Assembly: GCA_964519245.1 (NCBI GenBank)
Contig: CAZFLK010000183.1
Span: 1 to 11,098 of the forward strand
DNA from: JAYPEY01 sp964519245
GTDB taxonomy: Bacteria > Verrucomicrobiota > Verrucomicrobiia > Limisphaerales > JAYPEY01
Length of the DNA: 11,098 nt
Direction of reading: 5' to 3'
Shown here: piece by piece, positions 1 to 5,684 of the stretch
Layout: the number at the start of each line of letters is the position of its first letter
Numbering within the stretch: the stretch's first letter is position 1
Program-made: the position numbers and the translations under genes
The notes under the pieces: generated by a model
Told to the model about the DNA's origin: nothing
The model's input: the letters and a program-made list of their open reading frames with translations, nothing else
Database searches by the model: none

Positions 1-56
1 GACTTCCGACTTCCGACTTCCGACTTCCGACTTCCGACTTCCGACTTCCGACTTCT
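1..56. repeat. Heptamer tandem repeat (GACTTCC)n
   Basis: Seven perfect head-to-tail copies of GACTTCC run from the window edge to base 49, followed by a degenerate eighth copy (GACTTCT, 50-56). The array probably continues to the left of the window. It lies directly downstream of the stop codon of the minus-strand lipoprotein gene, where it reads (GGAAGTC)n. No hairpin or T-run is present, so it does not look like a terminator. A short perfect array of this kind is prone to slippage and its copy number may vary between strains. Confidence 0.95.
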
Positions 57-58
57 GA

Positions 59-1354
59 CTACTCGGCCTGCATGGCCTTCTCGATGGCCGCTGTCGGATC
101 TTCGTGCGCGGTCACATTGCTGATAAGACCGTTCCGGTTCACCAACCACATCGCCGGTATTCCCTCAATGCCCAGATTGTCGGTCAGCTTCGATATCCAG
201 CCCCCTTCATCGTAGGCCGCCGGCCAAACGATCTTTTCCTCTCCCACGGTGCGCTGAAACGGAAGCTTCTTGGAATCCAGGCTGAGCCCGAGAATCTCAA
301 ACCCGGCTTCCTTGTGCTTCGCGTAGGCCTTCCGCAGTTGGGGCAGTTCCTCGATGCAGGGACCGCACCACGACGCCCAGAAATCAATCAGCACAACCTT
401 CCCTTTCAATTCCGCCAAGTCGATCTTCCGTCCGTCGGACGCCGTGAACTTCAGCTCCATGCGCTTGCCAAGCGGCGCCGTCCTCAATTCCTCCATGGTT
501 GCAAACGCCGCCGCCTTGGGCTTCCCGGCCGCGGGGTCCGCAAGCTCCGTCTTGACGCCCGCGCGCGCATTCTCCCGCTGCTTCTCCAGGTCATCCAACT
601 CCGCCAACGCCTTGCCGCCCTGGACCAACAGCTCTCCCGCCCGGGTCTTGGTCGTCTCCGCGGCTCCGCTCGCCTGGATTTCCCTGAGCAACTCCATCCC
701 CTTCCGGATCTCACAATTCTCGGCGACCGCCAACAAGAGGTCATACACCTCCATGCGAGACGGATACTCCTCCATCAGTCTGCGCGCCTGACGCTCCAAT
801 TCCTGGACCATGCGTTCGTTGGACTTTTGCCCCTTCTTCTCAAAGGCCGCGCGCATCGCCCCATCGAGCCGATATTGAAACAGCTTCTCCGGGTCGTCGC
901 CGACCAGGAGCGTCTCCAGTTCCCGAATCCGCTCCTCATGGGCGGTGACGCCATGCTCGGCGGCAATCCGCAGGAACTTGAGCTCCAGATCGGGCGCCTT
1001 TTCCGCCATCGGGTGCTCCGAAAAATTCTTCCCGAATTCCCGGGTCATTTCGGCCGCCTTGGCCGCGCGCTGACCATTGTTGGTTTCCCATTCCGCGAAC
1101 ACCTCGTCGGAGGGCGGGCTGTTCGTCCAGGAGGGCGGCGGCTCGATCGGCTGGGCTTGGGCCACCAACGCCTCCCAGGCGGCATTGCCGCGATCCAACT
1201 GATCTTCCAACTCCACCGTCGCCTGACTCACCGGCGGCTTCGGAGGATTGGGATCGTAGCTCTTGCCCGCGCGCGAAGGCGTGTCGAAATCACAGCCCGC
1301 GATGCCCGTCGCGCAGGCAACCGCCACCAACCAGATGACTCGTCTCTTCAACAT
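59..1354 (-). CDS. TlpA-type thioredoxin-domain lipoprotein
   Basis: This 431-residue protein begins with a lipoprotein signal peptide: basic MLKRR, a hydrophobic stretch, and a lipobox ending GIAGC with Cys21 as the likely lipidated residue. It should therefore be anchored facing the periplasm. Residues about 30-285 are a charged, mostly helical region with a proline-rich linker after Cys21 and no recognised catalytic motif. Residues about 296-431 form a TlpA/ResA-like thioredoxin fold, with active site WCGPC at 329-333 (Cys330, Cys333) and the cis-proline in GIPAMW at Pro400. Such proteins reduce or exchange disulfides outside the cytoplasm, often during cytochrome c maturation; the substrate here is unknown. 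The ATG is preceded by AGGTGAG nine bases upstream, located inside the end of the previous gene. It is probably the second gene of an operon with a 6-base gap. Domain assignment is confident, role is not. Confidence 0.93.
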   Translation of the reverse strand: MLKRRVIWLVAVACATGIAGCDFDTPSRAGKSYDPNPPKPPVSQATVELEDQLDRGNAAWEALVAQAQPIEPPPSWTNSPPSDEVFAEWETNNGQRAAKAAEMTREFGKNFSEHPMAEKAPDLELKFLRIAAEHGVTAHEERIRELETLLVGDDPEKLFQYRLDGAMRAAFEKKGQKSNERMVQELERQARRLMEEYPSRMEVYDLLLAVAENCEIRKGMELLREIQASGAAETTKTRAGELLVQGGKALAELDDLEKQRENARAGVKTELADPAAGKPKAAAFATMEELRTAPLGKRMELKFTASDGRKIDLAELKGKVVLIDFWASWCGPCIEELPQLRKAYAKHKEAGFEILGLSLDSKKLPFQRTVGEEKIVWPAAYDEGGWISKLTDNLGIEGIPAMWLVNRNGLISNVTAHEDPTAAIEKAMQAE

Positions 1355-1360
1355 CGCTCC

Positions 1361-2152
1361 CTACTCACCTTCCCCGCCGGATTCGCCTTCCACCAGGGCG
1401 TTGAGCCGCTCAAGCGTCCATTGAATCCGCGCCGGGTTGTCCGGTGAACCAAAATCCGCCGCGCGCACATCGTCAACCGGATTCTCCAGCGCGCGCTCCA
1501 AGGCCCGTTTGATCACCGCGCCGTCGGCCAGCGTCAAGCCGCCGTCCAAACCGCCCCCCTGCTCCCCTCGCATCGCCGTCCGGGCAAACTCCAGCAATGG
1601 CGCACAGGGCTCCAGGCAGGGAATACAGCTCTTGGCATCTTCGGCGTCCTCGGCCAATCCCGGCGCCTCCCAAAGCCTCCGCTTGAGGCAGTTCTCACGG
1701 GCGCAGACAACCTTCGTCACAGCGCGCACGAGATCATCGTCCAGCTTCTGCGTCAGTCGATACATCCCCGTTTGGCGTCCCGTGAACTCCCGATAGGAGG
1801 TGGCTCCAGCCGTTCCCGATCGTACGGCCTGCCAATCCGCGAGGGCCCCGGGATACAGCTCGTTGAGCGCCGCCGCCAGTTCCCCGGTCTCCGCAACCCC
1901 GCAAATCCAGCCCGATCGCAGGTTCGGACTCGACTTCAAGGGCCGGAACGCGCCGCTCGCCGAGAATCTGGCCAATTCCCTCAACTCCGACCACGCGACC
2001 TCGCGTAGCCCCGCACCATCCGTCGCCCGATCCGCGACATGTCGCAGTTCGAACCCATCGCCCCGCCGAAGGATCAACACCTCTCCGAGGAGCGTCTCCG
2101 CGTCGAAACCAACCACCATTTCCCGAATGGCCTGACTGCATGTCGTAAGCAT
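1361..2152 (-). CDS. DR2241-like cysteine-rich (putative 4Fe-4S) protein
   Basis: From the ATG at 2152 the product is 263 residues with no signal peptide, so it is probably cytoplasmic. An N-terminal alpha/beta part (about 10-110) contains LGEVLILRRGDGFELRHVAD and AFRPLKSSPNLRSGW. It is followed by REFTGRQTGMYRLT and a cysteine cluster: Cys150-x4-Cys155, then Cys176-x2-Cys179-x3-Cys183 within KSCIPCLEPCAPLLEFAR. From memory this layout resembles the DR2241 family, whose C-terminal part binds a 4Fe-4S cluster and which in Deinococcus is joined to a CbiX-like chelatase domain. No CbiX domain is present here. The frame is open up to 2221, but residues upstream of this ATG would run into the divergent promoter region and look non-conserved. 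No strong Shine-Dalgarno is seen. It is the first gene of an operon with the thioredoxin lipoprotein. Iron-sulfur binding is inferred from cysteine spacing only. Confidence 0.8.
   Translation of the reverse strand: MLTTCSQAIREMVVGFDAETLLGEVLILRRGDGFELRHVADRATDGAGLREVAWSELRELARFSASGAFRPLKSSPNLRSGWICGVAETGELAAALNELYPGALADWQAVRSGTAGATSYREFTGRQTGMYRLTQKLDDDLVRAVTKVVCARENCLKRRLWEAPGLAEDAEDAKSCIPCLEPCAPLLEFARTAMRGEQGGGLDGGLTLADGAVIKRALERALENPVDDVRAADFGSPDNPARIQWTLERLNALVEGESGGEGE
1364..1370 (-). promoter_or_regulatory. Ribosome binding site inside the upstream gene
   Basis: On the minus strand AGGTGAG lies nine bases before the lipoprotein ATG and within the last codons of the preceding cysteine-rich gene. 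This places re-initiation right at the upstream stop codon and supports translational coupling. A second purine run (AGGGAG) lies only two bases from the ATG and is badly spaced. Confidence 0.6.
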
Positions 2153-2200
2153 GGGCGGCCAACCTAACCGATTCAGCAGATTTGCAAACCCTTTTGCCGA

Positions 2201-2230
2201 TTGACGCGCTTCCGCAAACAACGTTCTACT
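2201..2230 (+). promoter_or_regulatory. Candidate promoter for the metallohydrolase gene
   Basis: The 96-base divergent spacer between the two start codons (2153-2248) holds TTGACG (2201-2206) and TCTACT (2225-2230) separated by 18 bases. These match the sigma70 -35 well and the -10 moderately. Transcription would start near 2237, leaving a very short leader without a Shine-Dalgarno before the ATG at 2249. This is a consensus match only. Confidence 0.3.
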
Positions 2231-2248
2231 CTTCCCTCAACCCGCCTT

Positions 2249-4609
2249 ATGAAATCCCGTTCCATTGTCACACTCATCTTTTCCGCGCTGTTGACGACTT
2301 CGGTTGGCTCCGAATTGCCAACGATCACCGGCGTCGAGTTCCAACCCTTCGCCTCCGCCACGGAGCGCGTCCTCGAAGCCTTGCGCTTCGTCGGCGCCCC
2401 CCTTTCCAACGAGGACGAATCGATCGTCCGACGCGCCCTGCGGGAAATTGACCAGGACGCCGCCATTGAGAGGATTCAATCCGTGCTGGACCGCCACTGC
2501 GTCGCCGGCGTGCACATCAATCCCGAAAGCCGCGTCAAGGTGCAGGAAGGCCCCGCCAAGAAGGAACTCATGCAGCAGGGCTGGCGAACGTTCCTGGTCA
2601 AGGTTCACAACGAGGCGGGCATCACCCCCATCCTCAAGGCCGAAAGCCCCAACGCCCGCCCCCAATACAAGCGCAGCCGCGGCTCCCCCGAGCCCAAACT
2701 GGAGATCTCCACCGCCGATGTCGCCCATCGCTTCCTCGACATCAAGATGTTCAACAACCGGCCCCTCAATCCCGGCCTCTCCGGCCTCGAGGCGGAATAT
2801 CGCATCATCCAACTCTACAGCCGGGATGTCGGCCGTCGCGAGGCCACCCTCGCATTCAACGTCGGCCAGGGCACCCAGGACCTCGGCTTCCGCAATTCCG
2901 TGGCCATCCTGTTCCATTGCGTCCCGGCCGTCAGCGTCTCACTCGGCGTCAAGGACGTGGACGGCAAACCCACCTCGGCCGGTTTCGTGGTCCGCGACCT
3001 GCAAGGCCGGATCTATCCCAACCCCGCCCGACGCCTCGCCCCGGATTTCTTCTTCCACGATCAGGTCTACCGCGCCGATGGCGAGACCCTCCTGCTTCCG
3101 CCCGGCGATTATGACGTCACCATCACCCGCGGACCGGAATACCTCGTCCAGAACACCAAACTCACTGTCGGGAAGGGCGTCGCCAGCCAGAAGGTCGAAT
3201 TCCAACTCCAACGCTGGATCCATCCCGCCACCCGTCGTTGGTTCTCCGGCGATCATCACGTCCACGCCGCCGGCTGCGCTCACTATGAGAATCCGACCGA
3301 GGGCGTCACCCCCGCCGACATGATGCGCCACATTCTCGGCGAGGATCTCAATGTCGGTTGCGTCCTGAGCTGGGGCCCCTGCTGGTATGCCCAAAAGCAA
3401 TACTTCGAGGGCAAGACCTCGTCTCTCTCCAAGGGCGACTACCTCATGCGCTACGACGTCGAGGTCAGCGGCTTCCCGTCCTCCCACGCCGGCCATCTTT
3501 GCCTGCTTCGCCTCGAGGAAGACGACTACCCGGAAACCGAACGCATCGAACAGTGGCCCAGCTGGACCCTGCCCGTGCTCAAGTGGGGCAAGGAGCAACA
3601 CGGCGTTGTCGGCTACAGCCACAGCGGCTGGGGTCTCGCCCTGCCGGATTACGCCCCCGACGGCAGCCGCATCGAAATCTTCCGCCGCAAACCCGGACCG
3701 CGCGGCCGGGCTGCCGACAAACTCCCGGACTACGCCATGCCCCGCTTCGATGGCATCGGCGCGAATGAATACATCGTCACCGTGGCCCACGACGCCTGCG
3801 ACTTCATCTCCGCCGTCGACACCCCGGCCATCTGGGAACTGAACATCTGGTACCACACCCTCAATTGCGGCTTCCGCGCCCGCATCAGCGGCGAAACCGA
3901 TTTCCCCTGCATCTACGGCGACAAGGTCGGCCTCGGACGGATCTACGTGAAACTCGACGAGAACGAACCGCTCAACTTCGACAACTGGGTCCAAGGCCTG
4001 AAAGCCGGACGCAGTTACTGCGGCGACGGCATGAGCCACATCCTCGATTTCAAAGTCAACGGCGTCGCCGTCGGCGAACCCGGCTCCCAGGGCAAGATCA
4101 GCCAACTCAACCTCGCCAAAGCGGGCAAGGTAAAGGTCGACTTTGACGCCGCCGCCCTGCTCGCGCCCGAACCCACCGCCGAAACCGAACGCATCCGGAA
4201 CGCCCGCCTCGACGCCAAACCGTATTGGCATATCGAACGCTGCCGCATCGGAAACACCCGCAACGTTCCCGTCGAAATCATTGTCAATGGCCAGGCCGTC
4301 GCCCGCAAACAACTGCTCGCCGACGGCCAGACCCGCCCCATGAGCTTCGACATCGACCTCAAGCATTCCAGTTGGGTTGCCGTGCGTATTCTCCCCAGCG
4401 CCCACACCAACCCGGTCTTCGTCGAGGTCGGCGGCCACCCCATCCGCGCCAGCCGCAAGAGCGCCGACTGGTGCATCAAGGCCGTCGATACCTGCTGGGA
4501 ACAGAAGCAGAACCGCATCCGCGAGGATGAACGCACCCAGGCCAAACTCGCCTACGGCCGCGCCCGCAGCATCTACGAGAAAATCAAACTGGAATCCGTC
4601 GCGGATTGA
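2249..4609 (+). CDS. Secreted CehA/McbA-type PHP-like metallohydrolase
   Basis: The product is 786 residues from the ATG at 2249. This start was chosen because it opens a Sec signal peptide (MKSRSIVTLIFSALLTTSVGS, cleavage after about residue 20). A TTG further upstream would bury it. Residues about 229-328 look like a carboxypeptidase-regulatory-type beta-sandwich (PPGDYDVTITRGPEYLVQ). The metal-binding core follows: SGDHHVH with His336, His337 and His339; GYSHSGWG with His458; VAHDACDF with His514 and Asp515; and SGETDFP with Asp551. This spread of His/Asp residues is typical of the PHP-like CehA/McbA metallohydrolases, named for carbamate-cleaving enzymes. Large secreted paralogues are common in Verrucomicrobiota and Planctomycetota, and their substrates are mostly unknown. 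The C-terminal 200 residues form a beta-rich region ending in a charged helix. It stands alone, divergent from the upstream operon. Family fairly confident, substrate unknown. Confidence 0.92.
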   Translation: MKSRSIVTLIFSALLTTSVGSELPTITGVEFQPFASATERVLEALRFVGAPLSNEDESIVRRALREIDQDAAIERIQSVLDRHCVAGVHINPESRVKVQEGPAKKELMQQGWRTFLVKVHNEAGITPILKAESPNARPQYKRSRGSPEPKLEISTADVAHRFLDIKMFNNRPLNPGLSGLEAEYRIIQLYSRDVGRREATLAFNVGQGTQDLGFRNSVAILFHCVPAVSVSLGVKDVDGKPTSAGFVVRDLQGRIYPNPARRLAPDFFFHDQVYRADGETLLLPPGDYDVTITRGPEYLVQNTKLTVGKGVASQKVEFQLQRWIHPATRRWFSGDHHVHAAGCAHYENPTEGVTPADMMRHILGEDLNVGCVLSWGPCWYAQKQYFEGKTSSLSKGDYLMRYDVEVSGFPSSHAGHLCLLRLEEDDYPETERIEQWPSWTLPVLKWGKEQHGVVGYSHSGWGLALPDYAPDGSRIEIFRRKPGPRGRAADKLPDYAMPRFDGIGANEYIVTVAHDACDFISAVDTPAIWELNIWYHTLNCGFRARISGETDFPCIYGDKVGLGRIYVKLDENEPLNFDNWVQGLKAGRSYCGDGMSHILDFKVNGVAVGEPGSQGKISQLNLAKAGKVKVDFDAAALLAPEPTAETERIRNARLDAKPYWHIERCRIGNTRNVPVEIIVNGQAVARKQLLADGQTRPMSFDIDLKHSSWVAVRILPSAHTNPVFVEVGGHPIRASRKSADWCIKAVDTCWEQKQNRIREDERTQAKLAYGRARSIYEKIKLESVAD

Positions 4610-5155
4610 GGCGCAATTTCACAGCGTTCAGATCAAGGAAAGGGATCCAGCTCAGTCGCGTAGCGTAGCCGTACCGGCTGCGGGTTCCGGCGGCGTCCCG
4701 TCGCCAGACGCGAAACACCAGGAGAGGACGCCTGCGCCGCGCCCTTGGTTCGTCCCCATCCTCATGTTCCCACATCGCCCTTTCATGCGTCACGCCGCAT
4801 GAAGGCTCCCGTTGAAACTGACGAAGTGTGAGGACGCGGATAGATGATCGCAGCGGATTACGCTCAATGGGGCTTCAAGCCCTTGATGAGGGGCGCTGAC
4901 TGGAACGAGAATCGAGCTGAAGGAACCTCATGGTCCAGGTTCGCCTGGACCTCGAGCTTGAGTGTGTCTCCGGCGTGATGAAGCCGGCGCAGTCAGCCGC
5001 CGGGTGAAGGGGAACGGCCCGGAATCCCGGAATGCGACCTCAAAATAAATTCTGATTCTTGTGGCGCTTCGGGGAAAAAGCGTTAACAGTGCCGCTTCTG
5101 TTGGATGGCCAAGCTCTTTCAAGACATGGATGATCTTCAAGTGAACCTCGTTCAG
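4610..5155. other. Long non-coding spacer with hairpins
   Basis: No convincing gene lies here. Short open frames (minus-strand 4584-4793 and 4928-5140) are arginine- and proline-rich with no domain. Visible structures are an 8-base perfect stem at 4782-4789/4796-4803 with a 6-base loop, a 13-base snap-back at 4870-4882 (GGGCTTCAAGCCC), and an 8-base perfect stem with a TTCG loop at 4932-4951. None is followed by a T-run, so they are not standard terminators. The stretch at about 4650-4740 (GCGTAGCGTAGCCG and following) resembles, from memory, dispersed intergenic sequence of Verrucomicrobiota, but there is no second copy in the window. The spacer must contain the promoter of the RRM gene; I cannot place it securely. 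Confidence 0.6.
4932..4951 (+). other. Perfect 8-bp hairpin with TTCG loop
   Basis: GGTCCAGG (4932-4939) and CCTGGACC (4944-4951) are exact complements around TTCG (4940-4943). The loop is closed by G-C rather than the extra-stable C-G. No T-run follows. It could belong to a small RNA or a degraded repeat; nothing decides between these. Confidence 0.5.
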
Positions 5156-5230
5156 TGATGATATTAAACCCGATGGTCGGGAACAGTCTTCAGGAAAGTC
5201 TCGGGTTAGTCAGGCAGTCAGACATCATCA
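5156..5230 (+). promoter_or_regulatory. Structured 5' leader of the RRM gene
   Basis: Two nested perfect complements lie directly before the RRM start codon. TGATGAT (5156-5162) pairs with ATCATCA (5224-5230), whose last A is the first base of the ATG. AACCCGA (5167-5173) pairs with TCGGGTT (5201-5207). A competing local hairpin uses the same strand: CCCGA (5169-5173) with TCGGG (5177-5181). The fold would cover the start codon and offers two exclusive states, so temperature- or ligand-dependent translation is conceivable. No Shine-Dalgarno of normal strength is visible. The pairings are seen directly; their regulatory function is inferred. Confidence 0.35.
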
Positions 5231-5532
5231 TGAACCAAAACAAACTATACGTTGGAAACCTCTCTTTCCAATCCACTGAGAACAGCATCATGGACACGTT
5301 CGCCGAACACGGCACGGTCCTCGAAGTCAATCTGATCACCGACCGGGACACCGGCCGGATGCGCGGATTCGGCTTTGTCACCATGAGCTCCGACGAGGAA
5401 GCCCAGAAGGCGGCCGAGGCCATGAACGGCGTGGAACTGGACGGACGTCAACTCACCGTCAACATTGCCAAACCGCGCGAAGATCGTGGCGGCGGCGGCG
5501 GCGGCGGTCGCGGTGGTCGCAACCGCTACTAA
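5230..5532 (+). CDS. Small RRM-type RNA-binding protein with glycine-rich tail
   Basis: This 100-residue protein is one RNA recognition motif plus a short tail. RNP2 is KLYVGNLSF near residues 5-13 and RNP1 is RGFGFVTM near residues 41-48, each with the aromatic residues that stack on RNA bases. The order beta1-alpha1-beta2-beta3-alpha2-beta4 is complete and ends in LTVNIAKPR. The last 15 residues are a Gly/Arg tail (GGGGGGGRGGRNRY). Single-RRM glycine-tailed proteins of this kind in cyanobacteria and other bacteria bind RNA and are often cold induced. The frame is open back to a GTG at 5155, but the ATG at 5230 starts right before beta1 as in family members, so I chose it. It is a single-gene unit ending at a strong terminator. 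Confidence 0.95.
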   Translation: MNQNKLYVGNLSFQSTENSIMDTFAEHGTVLEVNLITDRDTGRMRGFGFVTMSSDEEAQKAAEAMNGVELDGRQLTVNIAKPREDRGGGGGGGRGGRNRY

Positions 5533-5550
5533 GAAACGATTTGCCCCACA

Positions 5551-5582
5551 ACGAGGCCCGGGTATCCGGGCCTCGTTTTTTT
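5551..5582 (+). terminator. Rho-independent terminator of the RRM gene
   Basis: An 11-base perfect GC-rich stem (5551-5561 with 5566-5576) closes a GTAT loop and runs into seven consecutive T (5576-5582). It begins 19 bases after the RRM stop codon. This is the clearest terminator in the window. Confidence 0.93.
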
Positions 5583-5620
5583 GTGTCCTGTCCCTTGGCC
5601 CTGATTGGGACGACGTTCGC

Positions 5621-5657
5621 AACCAAGCCGGATCCGAGAACGATCCGGCTCTTGGTT
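5621..5657. other. Bulged 14-bp hairpin between convergent genes
   Basis: The arm at 5621-5634 pairs with 5642-5657 over 14 base pairs with a 2-base bulge, around a 7-base loop (CGAGAAC). It lies 28 bases beyond the stop codon of the minus-strand PQQ gene and so could mark its 3' end, but neither strand has a T-run after the stem. It may stabilise the transcript end or act in factor-dependent termination. Confidence 0.5.
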
Positions 5658-5684
5658 CCTTGAAGTTCAGCCGGATCGGGCGCC

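Noticed and set aside
1..56. CRISPR-like array
   Set aside because: Units are 7 bases with no spacers, so this is a simple tandem repeat.
104..1447. 447-residue plus-strand open frame
   Set aside because: It is antisense to the thioredoxin lipoprotein and the cysteine-rich gene. Its translation is Arg/Leu/His-rich with no domain, as expected for a shadow frame in GC-rich DNA.
2939..4438. 499-residue minus-strand open frame
   Set aside because: It is antisense to the metallohydrolase, whose metal-binding motifs are unmistakable. The shadow protein is a low-complexity mix of Gly, Ala, Val and Asp.
4928..5140. 70-residue minus-strand frame starting MKIIHVLKEL
   Set aside because: The start looks protein-like, but the rest is Arg/Pro-rich with no domain, it has no ribosome site, and it covers the hairpin-rich spacer.
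5621..5657. Rho-independent terminator for the PQQ gene
   Set aside because: The stem is strong, but no T-run follows on either strand, so it is listed only as a hairpin.
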